Of a stretch of 64,000 bases of DNA, positions 34,701 to 47,100 are shown one piece after another. Under the pieces are notes generated by a model. The model was not told the origin of the DNA. It did not search any database and saw nothing but the letters and a program-made list of their open reading frames with translations. The stretch spans positions 34,933,159 through 34,997,158 of the forward strand of contig CM049313.1 in assembly GCA_026874595.1 (NCBI GenBank), read 5' to 3'. How positions within the stretch are numbered: the first letter of the stretch is position 1; the number at the start of each line of letters is the position of its first letter. Source of the DNA: Sipunculus nudus. Its lineage: Eukaryota; Annelida; Sipuncula; Golfingiida; Sipunculidae. The position numbers and the translations under genes are program-made.

Positions 34701-35769
34701 ACGCTGTTTAACTCAATATTCATTATCGCCCTAGAACCTGCGATCAATGTGCATAAATATCCATTTTTTCCATAACATTGATAATCATATATAACCATAT
34801 AAATGATTATTTCAAGAGAAAACAATCAGTTAATGTCAGAACGATCGAAAATCAAATTAACCCTATTGCATCGATCAGTACATAGACATAATGACATATT
34901 TTGATGACCCTACTTCTGTTTTATATTGTCATACAGTATCGATTCGTTTATCCGCTCCTCAGTTATCCGGAATATCATTTATCCGAATTCGTTAAACTTA
35001 ACCCGTCATATTTAGGATAATTTAACAGTTGATCTATTAAGAATGGTACTCCCAGTCATACGAATGACCCTTTTAAACCTAGTGACTTATTTATATTTTT
35101 GTGAATCGTATGTTGACATTTAAGCTGTTTGCTCAACTTGCATATCTTTCATGACAAGCGCATTGTTGTGAACATTCCATCGGTTCACCGGGAATTTTAT
35201 CATAAATACAAAAGGACAAAAGAAATTTAATCTCCTGTTGTTATGAGTGTGCGGTTGCCCTCGAAATATAAGAAATAATAAGGAATGACCCCTTGGCGTT
35301 CTCCATAATTAAAGAAATTATAAGAAATGATCCCTCCGCGTTCTTGATAAATCACATCCCCTGTTCTGCCCACTCAAACGCCACTTCTTGCTATCACGTG
35401 ACCATTAACCTTGACGTTTTATTCCCTCTTTCATCACGATATTCAATACAAAGGACGATGTTTTTTCTTAGCCGTATTTTATGAAGCCTACTAACACACA
35501 AAGTAGAAATGTACTTAACTTTGTCAGGCCTGCATTGTCTCACAAGATAATGTTATCTTTAATGTCAGGATATAGGCACGGTTAGCGGTTTTAGAAGCAC
35601 AGTTAGCGGTTTCAGAAACATGGTAAGCAGTTTCAAGTGTTTGGGGTCAATCAATTTATCTTGAGTGTACGGACAGCTTATAGTTTGTTCTAACAGTGGG
35701 TTCCCGTTGAAATTATTATTATTCTCTCACACTTAAATATCATCGCTCAATTGACACTGAGGTGGATGA
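34697..35769. other. Non-coding DNA; possible pogo/Tigger-like terminus at 34934
   Basis: No exon was recognised. At 34934-34990 a TA followed by CAGTATCGATTCGTTTATCC and then repeated TTATCCG motifs is reminiscent of pogo/Tigger-type termini (TA target, CAGT start, TTATCCGG motifs). No matching opposite terminus was found, so this is weak. Confidence 0.3.
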
Positions 35770-36213
35770 TGGATTAAATACCTAATTTCAGATTAAAACC
35801 TCCATGACCACCTTTCGCCAGGCAGAGGTCGTTTCTACTCAAAACGAACCTATTCTAGTTGCACACTGTGTGATGGCCCGGACTGATTGTCTCAAATGTC
35901 AAACTTGAAAATCAATTTGTAACATTTCGAGGAACACCATATGTATACATTTCACGTGCGCATCTTAAAAAATATTACTTATTCCGTGAAATTCCTACCA
36001 CAAACTCCCATATATATGTTATTTGCCTTGAAACAATTATTATCCAAAGTATTCGAGCGGACTGCATTACCTTCTTCACAACATTTATATCTAGATAATC
36101 TGTTTATGTAGAAGACCCGATGCATTGTGGAACGTGGATTCAAGCGCTCGCAAACCATATAATAGTTAACCAGCAGAGTCGTATTCTGGTGAGTCCGATT
36201 CTGCGCAGTGTGC
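35770..36213 (-). repeat. Dispersed repeat family (~420 bp), copy 1
   Basis: On the minus strand this starts GCACACTGCGCAGAATCGGA (36213) and continues ATACGACTCTGCTGG, AATAATTGTTTCAAGGC, AATTTCACGGAATAAGTAAT, AAGTTTGACATTTGAGACAA and GTTTTGAGTAGAAACGACC. The same landmarks, in order, occur on the plus strand at 42490-42900 and 57520-57870. A 79-codon minus ORF lies inside and is not conserved in the other copies. Confidence 0.85.
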
Positions 36214-36456
36214 TGCATGACAAGAACTTTTGTATTTTACAGGTTTCTGGGATATTCTGTGCCTGATAGTTGTTTTAGACACTAATTTATTTATGAGACA
36301 AAACAACCGACTTCTGAATGTGAATAAAAAGACTGCTGTCCAAGAGGATGATTTTAATGCAATTTTGAAATGGTTTGTCTGGTATGGGTTTAGTTCTATT
36401 CCAGTAAATTAGGCCCATGCTTCAGTCTTTCACTACTGTTCCTTTTTGTTTTGAGA

Positions 36457-36493
<37 letters not shown>
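36457..36493. repeat. (ATT)12 microsatellite
   Basis: Uninterrupted ATT trinucleotide of 37 bases. Confidence 0.97.
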
Positions 36494-36494
<1 letters not shown>

Positions 36495-38471
36495 AGAGAA
36501 CGGACATGAACACTTTTCTGCACGTGCCGTGTGTCGGAGACACGGCCAGGCTGGACTTGACAGAACCTATTTATAAATCCCATAAAGGCAGATGCTGTAA
36601 TAAATGTGGACGGGTCGCTTAACTAGATCTGCTGGCACATCATAACTGCCCCAGTTACTAGGACTAGCTTATTTCATCTTGGAGTTAGTCTCGCCGGATA
36701 TATAGCACTGCACTCTATGGCCAAGCTATATAAAATGCCCTCTGATCAACCACAAACTGTCCTGGATTACCGGTCTGACAGAAAATGCTGTGTGTATGTA
36801 GGTTTGTGTCTGCAAGTAAATTTTTTTTTATAATCTTGTGTAGTTTGATTGGTAAAAATTATAAAGGTTGACGGTTAATCAGCCGATAAAATTAACATGA
36901 ATACATACTGTCTAAATTACCTTGCATGAGTGTATTGTACTTTTTATTACCTGCTTAAAGTTGATCAAGTTTTTACCCGTGTCTGTCAACCGGTACGATT
37001 GGAAAGAACATTCATGGACAGAATTCTCTCAAGAAAGACTCAAGTGAAGACACTAAATATTAAGTAGGCCTAAATTTGCAGGTGATTATGTCCTGAGAGT
37101 TTCTACGATTTGCTGCAGGCAGAGTTGCAGGAAAGGACGACCCCTCGACTGCTACAGAACTACGCATACATGCACGGAACCCCTATTGTATAGACGGTTT
37201 TTCTGTCAGTACTCTACGTATACGCTGTGAATCGATAGCAATATCTGTATGATTTATGACGATATGCCCCGGCGCGACCGCAGTTTATAAACACTTTCAT
37301 ATCCCTACGATTTCCTGTAATTTCCTACACTACGATTTGATACGATTTCAGAAAATCACAGAAAGTCTTAGGAAATTGTAACGGTGTGCGGCCTGCTTAA
37401 GTTGCTGTCCAGAGTGTGTGAATGAGGTGCAGTGACAAATGTTTCGAAGTTTAAGCTGTAGATATATAACTTCCTGCTCATATTTTACTGTAATTATATA
37501 ATTTAAGTGGAAATGAGTGGCACGTGTCAAGTTACATATCGTTTAACGTTTACACCTGACTTTCTAAATTTATGGGACGTTTCTTCAGCACAACCGAGTT
37601 AGTTGACGCAGAAGAAGAGCACTGCGGTAGGCTGTACCCCTCTGGCGACATAAATCACATGTGCAGTGGTGTACCCTTTAGTTCAGACTCAAAGCTTTGG
37701 TACAAGTTGTTCAGCCCAATGTTTACTATATCCGTATTAGCTCAAACTCTTTGGAATAGGGTTACAACATGCGGTTTTGATTGGATCCGGCGAAAAAAAA
37801 ATTAGTCCTGTCAAATCTGTCAAGTTGATGGTTGATATCCTGAGCTTCCTCTCTGTACTTTAAAACTACCATATTCTATAGTTTCTGTTAACACAACTGT
37901 TCACATTTGTTTTCATTTTTCATTTAAAAATGCATTCTCTGGTATCCTTACACAAGATATATATTTTGTAACGCTATTTTTAAATGTTATGACAAATATT
38001 TATCTTTAGAACGGATCCTCTGATAAAGAAAAGTTTGTTTGAGCAATTTTTGACTTTATAAAAATTCATAGTGGAGAGTAGCGAGTGAATTGAGATAGAC
38101 TGAAAGGTATTGGGTAAAAACATCTTATTCATCTTTGAAGGAATTTGCGTGGTGTAATGCTCATTGATTAATTGGTCATTCAATGAAACAAAGTATCTCC
38201 GTAATTGTGAATACTGCTGATATTATTAACATAAATGTTATGGATTATTTTTGCCATAAGAACAATATGAACTAAGCCACATATTTCTTATTAATGGAAA
38301 AGGAAAAAAAGCTTCAATAATGGATACTGTTTGATAAGCAAGTGAAGTATTATCTTCAGTAATCCATTAAATCGAAATTATATATAGCATCCCATTATAA
38401 AGTCCCTATGGAATGTGGAAACGTATGCTGCTTGTGCTTGCTAATTACTAGAATTTAGTATATCGGGTATA

Positions 38472-38476
<5 letters not shown>
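36494..38476. other. Non-coding DNA, nothing recognised
   Basis: I see no gene. Short ATTTCCT/ATTTCCTA motifs cluster at 37305-37350 and again at 45085-45175, possibly a diverged low-copy repeat. Confidence 0.4.

Positions 38477-38535
<59 letters not shown>
38477..38535. repeat. (TA)n microsatellite, 59 bases
   Basis: Uninterrupted TA dinucleotide flanked by TATCGGGTATAC on the left and TATCGGGCGTATAC on the right. The near-identical flanks suggest that the array expanded between two copies of a short motif. Confidence 0.97.
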
Positions 38536-38537
<2 letters not shown>

Positions 38538-41500
38538 GGCGTATACAAGAGACCAGGCTTGTTAACTAACTTCTCTTTTTACCAAATAATGGGAGGAGAT
38601 GCCGCCGCTCAGTCCTTTTGTATTTCCTCCATTAGAGAAGAGTTCTCGGTCAGATAAGTGAGATCGCGAAGTTGTGAAGCAAGTACCCACACCCCAAAGT
38701 ACCCATGAAAGAAGTTAAAACTCGTATTGTTCAGGGCGGGTCAGGTGTTAACAAGGGCGGAAACAGACAAGTTGCGAGTAAGTGCTTTCCCCTTAAACTT
38801 TTTCAAACCAATTCGGCTTAAAAGTGCAAAGTGAATTGGGAATAAAAAGTGTCAGAGCTAAGAGCCAAATGTTATATAAAGGAAAGTAAAACGATATCGG
38901 TCTTGTCTTTTATCCTATTTTTATCTGTACCATGGGCAGGAGAGTTTTTATTTTTAATATATTCTCTTGCTCGGGCAATAAATGTTAAGTATTGTTTATC
39001 AACTGCACTATTAGTCTTTGTTCTTGCCTTACCGTACAATGTTCTTTTCTTTAACTTTTCATTAAAACGACGTATTCGGTCGACCTATTAAACTGACAAA
39101 TATATTATAATCCGGAAATTTCATTTGAAGAAGATGAGGTCTTAAAAGTCAATCGACAATAAGCAGATTGGTGGAAATGAGTGAAGTCATGTATAGTAAA
39201 GATATATTTGCTGAGACCACTTGATTTTAATGATGAAATACATATACATTTTCTATATATATGATAAGATTGTACTTTAACCATACTTCGGGAAATTCGT
39301 GTATTCGTCTAATAGATACTCATCGTAGTGGAATTTAAGATCATCAGTTAAGCAAACTGATTAAACAGGAACCAAATATATGTTCCAGTCTGTATCTTTA
39401 GAAAACCTTGATTGTTGAAAATAACATTAATAGCTCAATATGTGTTACTGAACTTGGTCACTTGGTCTCTGCCGAGAATCTTTTCTTGCATATATAAAAC
39501 GAACGTGTCCTAAATCTGGTTTCCATGGAAATGATGCTTATCACGTACGGAGATTCTTTGTGGGTTGTATGCTAAACGATTTAACGGGCACTCTAGATGA
39601 AGTGGGATGGTGCTGGGCTGCTAGGGGAAACCCCCTCCCATACCCTCCCCGGTGTACTTCTCATTAACTTTTAAGGGGAAAAAAATTCATGTATACTAAT
39701 GACTTCAGAACTTAGTTTTCATAATGTCCATCAAGCGTAAATATTAGTAAGTATTGCCCCCCCCCCCCCCCGTTACGGTTCGGGAATTTCTGGATCCGCC
39801 ACTGCTGGCACAGGTAAACAAGTGTGCCGTGAGTGCTGGTAGACTTTTTACATAACTCTTGCTTTTTAGTATTAAGCGTATATTATACCATTTTCCAGAC
39901 TTTATCGAAAAAAAGGGCTGGCGCTCTTTGCGATCCCACTGAATCCGCCCCTGGGAGCGTTATTACACCAGGGGTGAAATTTGTTTTCCACGTATTGCTG
40001 ACAGCTGGCGTTTAACTGGAAAACCCTCTTATTTATTAAGTTTCTTAACAATTCCCAAAACACTGCACGTACCGATATCTATACATGCAAATTAACTAAT
40101 TGAACTGTTGCCATGTGCGGTTGTTGCCCTATTTCTATTCCACCTGTGAAACATGAAATACATCAAAATACACTTTGTTTACATAAAAACAGATTGATTT
40201 ATTTACTAAAACTTCAAAATGTTGATGTGTCAGACTGTTGAGACAATCGAAGAAACAAATTTATGACCAAGGAATGTCTCGTTGCGTTCAGCGGACAATA
40301 TGTCACCTGTTAAGTCTGAGTAAATTGCCAGCAGGATTGGAGCTTTCTTATATTGCTTGAATACTGGTCTTTATATCATGTGGCCTGTAATAGTCAGAAC
40401 ACTGGTATGCACAATGTCAGGAATCCGGGTTTACATGATGAGTATCTTTATTTGCCAATAACTTATAGGCCGACGGGAAATGAGTGGGTGTATTAAGGAA
40501 ATAGAGGGAAGAAAGGTATCGTATAGACAGGTCAAGCTTAATGTAACAAACCGTCAGGAAGAGGAAACATTTATTTATAAATGATTATCTTTAGAGCAAC
40601 CAATATAATGATACAAATATAAATATTTACATTTATTAAGTTCTGCCTTGAGTAAACACTTCTCTTCCTTTAATGGGAAAACACATAAAGTGTATTTATG
40701 TTAAATGTTATCATATCTGTAAGATCATAGGAAAAAAAGTTAATATAACAATTAGGTATAATATGGGTATCGTATGGATAACCTATTGGAAACTAAGGGT
40801 CTTTTCTTCTGTATCATTATACAGAAATCAAAAGTAACTATTTCTGTCAATGCTTCATTAAATCAATTTTACCAGATATTGAAAAACTGCGTCATCAGTA
40901 CTCCATAAAGTCACCTGTTTGAACTGAGTAAAATATTGGCCGAAATACCATACTCTTGTAAACACGCATCGCCAGAGCAAATCGTGAAAGCTGCTCATAG
41001 GAATATGACTCAGATGGACTAAATGATATTGTCCAAAATACCAAGAATTATTCAGGCAGCGCTTTGATGCTGAACGTGTTTTCGGAATCAGTACACATTG
41101 TGCAACTGCATGATCTATGATGCTGACCAGGTAGCTGAGAAATGCTATACTTTAACAAATATACAAAAACAAATGATTGGTATATTCTAGCTGTACTTAT
41201 TAATTACAATACTTCTTCTTTGGATCTTTCCAAACTGAGATGACGCATAAATGGCTATCAGACTTGAACTCGACACTTAATTTATTTCCTCGTCCAGTTA
41301 TAACACACAGAGACGGGACAATGTGACAACTGCGTGGTTATTTCCCCTTCCTTTTTGTTTACTTATATTTCAGCCATCGCACGTACTTACGGACAGTTCT
41401 TAGGTTTCCTCTCTTTTCATTTTTTTTAATATTAACTGTTTTTTATACTGTGCTACCCATGTAACATGATATGATATTAAACTTTTTCTCATATCAAAAC

Positions 41501-42489
41501 GCACAACGGGTAATATACTCAAAACGATAAGGTGAGTATTCCATAAATATAACAAAATAAATATATAAATATAACAATTTAATAATTGAATCAGAAACAT
41601 TAATATCTATTTCTATAATTCCAACGTTTATTATAGATAAGGGCCATATATCAAATCTTAAGATACTAAAGAAAATGTAATTTATTAAGAGGCGAAGCTT
41701 GGTAAGCTCTGACCTAGCTTTAATTTGACTTTTTAGTGCAAACTTTAATATGGAGCAGGTGCGGTAAGCCCGTTTACGAGGTTAGCTTGCCCAGGCACGA
41801 TGTAATATTGAAACAAGATACCACATTGCCTAATTTTTACTTTGTGCTATACATTGTGCATGTCAGTGAACAATGATGTAATCGAAGAGTAACGTTAGAG
41901 AAAAAGCCAATATATGTGGCGCCATCTATAGCTAACATCTGCTTTTCCGTCGCATAATCAATTATTGCGCCCTTTTCTCAGATATTTGGCGACAGTCCTT
42001 ACACTCTTAATGAAATAACATGAAATCATTATGTCTACATTTCCATGAAGACAGAAATTTTAATTAAAATCGATCCTCCTTTAAGGGAAGTAGGTCATTA
42101 CTATGACGCAAACTGCTCAAAATATCGCAGCTGTTGGATAATTATTATTCCTGTGACACTTGGTGTTCATGGCTGCAATCGTTCTTGACGTATTTGGTAA
42201 CTAACATCATATCATTTATGGAAGCAAACACATCAAACTGTCCAATTGTAATCCCTATAAAATCCACATTCAGAAAACTATTCAAACAAATCAATACTCA
42301 TTTCATTCCTCCTCCTCTAAAATATTGTTAACTGTGATATGAATGCTTGAATGCTATTTTGTGACTTATTTACTCAAGTATCACTTCGTTTCGCATAAAG
42401 TAGGTCAACTTAGATGGCGTCACGCCTCCACTGCGGAGATTAATAAATTTCACTATAGGCCTTCGATCAAGATCACAAGAACAGAGTTA
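38536..42489. other. Non-coding DNA with poly-C/GGATCCGCC motif
   Basis: No exon or RNA gene was recognised. A 15-base C run at 39757-39771, followed by TTCTGGATCCGCCACTG, is a copy of a short dispersed motif; GAATCCGCCCCTGG at about 39941 is a second. GTGGCGCCATCTATAG near 41924 resembles half of the GGTGGCGCCACC palindrome. Confidence 0.45.
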
Positions 42490-42905
42490 TATCCTCACTG
42501 CGCAGAATCGGACACACAAGAGTACGACTCTGCTGGATAAATATTGTAGGCGTCAAAATCGGCGGCCAATATTTCACCAGGGGTTCTAAATACATCAAGG
42601 GCTTAGGTATATAAGTAGTGAAGAGGGTATAATCATCCTTTCAAATATGTTGGATAAGAATTGTTTCAAAGCAAATTAGATGGGTATTTTAGAAGTAAGG
42701 ACTTTACGGATTAAGTTATATTTTGTGAGCATGCGCATGTGATATGTAAACATGTGCTTCCTTGAAATGTGACAAAGTTATATTTTAAAGTTTGACAGTT
42801 GAGACAAGTAGATCCGGCGGTCCCATGCTGCCCAACTGGAAGAGGTTCGTTTTGAGTAGAAACGACGTCTGGCGGAAGAGTGGTTTAAATCAAGACCAAA
42901 ATTAT
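42490..42905 (+). repeat. Dispersed repeat family (~420 bp), copy 2
   Basis: Begins CACTGCGCAGAATCGGACAC at 42497. It then has TACGACTCTGCTGG, TTCAAATATGTTGGATAAGA, ATTGTTTCAAAGC, ATGCGCATGTGATATGTAAA, CTTGAAATGTGACAAA, AAAGTTTGACAGTTGAGACA and GTTTTGAGTAGAAACGACG. It is collinear with the reverse complement of copy 1. ORFs on both strands here are short and not shared with the other copies. Confidence 0.85.
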
Positions 42906-44059
42906 AAAGTTCTTTTCTTATTGAAGCCATTGCATTCAGGCTTGGGGAACGATTTAATACCAGGTGCACTTTTGCTTGTAGAAAGCCTGGGTTGTGGAGC
43001 CACAAATAATACTCCCCTGCGGCAGTTTAAGTAAAGGAAATAGGGCACCGGTGTGGAATTCTGAGAGCTTTACCTAGGCACCCGGCCCGAAGTACATCGC
43101 AACCACTATGTGTCAAGTGTCTGGAACACCAAGAGTCAGTTTCACATAACTGTACGTGTGACGTATTTATATAATCATGAAACGCCTCCGGTCAGATAGA
43201 GCCCCGGGTGTAAATCTCGCCGTAATGACTGTGTATATAAACAGCATCGGCAAAAACTTGAACATATATAAGGGGGCACTTCATCACCTCACAAAGAAAA
43301 ACACGTGATCTTTTCATTGAGCTAGTCTGGCGGGTTAAACACAGCACTTTTTATGGTAAACATTTGATTTGTTAGATTTGTAAACTTGAAGAATCGAGAT
43401 ATTAAATGCGTTATATATAACTTTGCAAATTAACTGTGCACCTAACCATAATTGCCAACACTGTAAATAACTTTTGTTCCTAAGTTATTTGAACTCATAA
43501 CCGCGTAACTTCCCCCCTCATTATCCGACACGATTACCATAAAAATGATCGTAATCATTAACTCTGAAGGTAATATTCTGCTGTGAAAGCTGTGAAAGTA
43601 ATATTCTATATGAACTGCTATTAATTTACACATAAACCTTACAGATTAATGGGAGGGTTAATGGGAAGGCTGTATCACTCCCAAACGAGTGCGTCTTGGG
43701 GGGGGGGGGGGGGGAGGTCCCTCGATGTTATGACCCAGCAATGGGGATGGTTATACTTCCAGAACCCGCAGGTGCGGTAGACACTGGGCCTTGGGACACC
43801 AGGCTACAAAAAATGATATGATTTGAAGCGAGTGTTACCGCCCTGTCACGCAGTCCCAAACCGAAAAGGAACTCTGCAGATGTAATATACTTAGATTAAG
43901 AATTAGATAAGGGAGCATAAAAAATTTAAGCAGTTACCTCCACCAAAACAAATAAAAAAAAACTTACAGATTATTTTACATTGATTGTGTAAATAGTCAT
44001 TTTAACTATTCGAGGCATTCTCGATGGTTCAGGTGGTTTCGTTTAGTAGTGTCTTATAT
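42906..44059. other. Non-coding DNA with a long poly-G run
   Basis: No gene was recognised. A run of about 17 Gs occurs near 43697-43714. Confidence 0.45.
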
Positions 44060-44195
44060 GTCTATTTGTGGAGGAAACAGGAAAGCAAGGAGAAAACCCA
44101 CGGCCTAAGACAACCCACTCTCATAGCCACGCCGGCGATCGAACAGGGTTGCAAGGGGGAGAGCTCGGCGTTTAACCGCTCGACTGCCAAGACCC
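44060..44195 (-). mobile_element. tRNA-derived SINE with V-type central domain
   Basis: On the minus strand the head has a pol III A box TGGCAGTCGAGCGG (44176-44189). About 45 bases on is a B box GTTCGATCGCC (44134-44144), the layout of a type-2 tRNA. It continues into GAGAGTGGGTTGTC, CCGTGGGTTTTCTCC and TGTTTCCTCCACA. The order GTGGGTTTTCTCC, a short gap, then GTTTCCTCC is the conserved central domain of V-SINE superfamily elements, which include molluscan members such as RUDI. The 3' tail and the target duplication are not clear. Whether the copy is still functional cannot be judged. Confidence 0.75.
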
Positions 44196-47100
44196 TAAAT
44201 GTATCTTCCAACAATGATACACCTTAAACATTCCAAACAATATCAAATTTTTGTCACTTTGAGACTATTTACCTCATTTATAAAATTGCATTTCTCCAAG
44301 CAGGTCCCCACCCCCTTTTAACAATCATCACCGCCCAGGAAGTGTTTCGGAAGTTATATTACTTCCATATCTGTCCATCCTTTCTGTGACGCTGTCAGTC
44401 CGTCAGTAAGTTTGTTTTTATGTATTCCGGTCATGTTAAGGGGCATATAACAACAATGGATTGCTTTCATTGAAAATCTAAGGTCTAAGAGCGCCCAGGA
44501 CTGGGAATCAGGCCTCCCTCTATACAAAAGCGCCATCCTTCCCTTCTATAGTTTTATAGGTTTTAATATGTTTGTCTGCTTGAAGTCACTGCCACTGGTG
44601 CCGACATTTAGAGCAGGAATTCAGCACTGTGTCCATATTGTAGTGTACGGACACCCAGGTATTTAAATGGCGAGCCCGATTTATGTGTAACAACTCCTTT
44701 ACTGAGGTTCATTCATAAGGCTACCGTGTACAGTATGCGCAGATTGGCACACTGCGCAGAATCGGACTCACTTCCGGCTTTTTCAGAGGTATGCGCAAGT
44801 TTACTGAAAACGCTTTGAACGGAATATGGTAAAATTTGTTTGGAGGGAAAGAATTATAACCAAGGAAAGAAACATTAAATTTCGATCTGATCGGGATCAG
44901 CAGGGTCTTAATAACGCCTTTCCGCCTGTCTGAGACAGGAAAGCACGTACACGGAAAGGCATTTTTCTTTTTGTACCAATCCGTTTGAAAGGGGAACACC
45001 TACATATTTTCTACATTAGTAGCTGATAAGTAGTAACAAACATGACACAAAAAGAAAACTTTTACAGGTGGTCTCCCATTGACTCCCTATACCTCCTATA
45101 TTTTCCTATAAAAATCGTCTATAATTTCCTATACTTTCCGGCATTTAGGCCCCATCTCCTATATTTCCTGTTATTTTCAATGCCCAATCGCGTTTCTGTA
45201 TGACGATGTTACTATTGAAAACATTAATTTCTTTTTGCATGCTTGTGAGAATGTAGGATGGCATTATAAGATCGCGGAATCAGAAAGTTTGTAAATCAGT
45301 AACTGAAAGTTTGATATGATGGTAGGATGCATTTTTAGCGGAAAGGCAAAGTTTTCTGCTGAAAGGCAAACCTGTATTAATGCATTTCAATAGGAAAGCA
45401 GAAAAGTATTACGATCCAGGATCAGGTTGGGTTTTGAAAGGATGCTTTAACATTGAGAAACAGGGCAATATGTCCTTCCCGCCCCAGGGATAGCAGATAC
45501 ACCAGTATTAGGGACAGCCTGTTTTCTGCAGAGCTCACCTGTGATCCGACCATGGAGCTTGTTGAATCGTAATACGAATGTTGTATGTAGCATGCACATC
45601 AAATTTTGATTATCATACTCGCGAAGGTACACATGTGAACTCTATTGTGGGTGGACTTTCTTGGGACACCTCGAGTGCAAAACCATCAACTGTCTTTTCC
45701 TTTCTTTCCTTTTTGTCCGTGTTTGCGCTTGATCTTAAATATGGCTGACTGGCCCTAGGGACCTATTTAATTATAAGTAACGGATTTACTTTTTATATTT
45801 AATGTTACCTGAAACTTATTTCCAAAGTTGCACACGCCGTGACCAATCCCCAATTATCGCTCGGTTCCGTCCCTGTTTACAGTAGCTCTCCAATACTGTT
45901 GGTTTTCATAAACTTACCTTAAATCAGGTTACAGGTTATAGATTTGCACCTGATATTTTTTCACTTTAACCTAATTTTCAAGCTACATATCCCATCTGAG
46001 CTATCCCTGACATTGCTACCTTGCGGGTATCCGGGGAGGGGGCTGTGATGCCGGGGTATGGTTGGAGAGGACGTTGGGAGAGGGAGGGGAGGGAATGACC
46101 AGATTACAGACATCTAGTTTAATTACAGATTTCAAGGCTTTCTTCCCACGCTGTGGGTGTGTGGCGGCCATAGGCGTATCTCCGACTGACAGGTACTGAC
46201 CGTTTAACTCCGTATCACTAAATAAGGAAACCAGGCGGTGCACCGCCCATTTTTTTAACATACCCTGTCTATATATAGCAAATTCACGGCGTAGCATCCA
46301 TTTCTTTCAAACATGACCCTAGATGTTGGGATAACAAGAATTGCGCTATCTGGTGGCGGGTTTAATGGAGGTCCCGGGGATGCGCACACCCTCTTTTGCG
46401 ACAATAAATTCATGAAAATTTAAAATAAACGCATAATAGTATAAACCAGGTTTTTGTCTCGTAAAATTTTCTTCCTTACTTCTACATTTCGAGAGATATG
46501 CATATACATAATGTCAACGGGCACTTCCGTCATATATGTTTACCTGGTGTTGATGTTGAGCAACCCCCCCCCCCTTTCTAAGACCCTGTATCCGCCCCTG
46601 CCAACGGCTATATATTTTGCTTCAACATGGCTCTTAACTTCTCATGACCCGCAACTGGTGAAAATGGCGAGTTTTTCATTACTAAACCAAACAAGTTATT
46701 GGTGAAGCAAATCCTGCATGAACCTGGCAGTTGATATAGTCCTCGCCAAAACGGTCCTTGACAAGCATGTATTAAATAACAAAACTTAAATCAATTGTTG
46801 GATTACAGGATAAAATAGGGTAGGGGTAGAAAAAAGTGACAGAATATCCACCCCGCTGCTCCCGCCAGTAACCCTCTTCTAAGCTATACTGTTACGGTTC
46901 AAGCAATACTAATCTTGGAAGTCCCAAAACTTAGTACAAATGATGACTATAGCCGCAGCATGTGTATGGTGTTTTTATGACTCTGTTTATCAGTACTGGT
47001 GTTCCCGCTGAATCCGAAGGAAATGTGATACATAACTAACGCATCCTGGCCCTCAGATATTTTTTGCTATTTATGTGGCAAGAGAAATCTCTCCGGTCAA

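Noticed and set aside
34604-34825. Tyr-Ile repeat ORFs (also at 53535-53872)
   Set aside because: Direct translations of (AT)n microsatellites.
41381-41600. GTAAGTACG donor next to a hydrophobic minus ORF, considered as first fibrillin exon
   Set aside because: The reading frame stops before the donor and no furin-type basic site is present.
42778-43034. Overlapping ORFs of 75-80 codons on both strands
   Set aside because: They lie largely in copy 2 of the dispersed repeat and are not conserved in copies 1 or 3.
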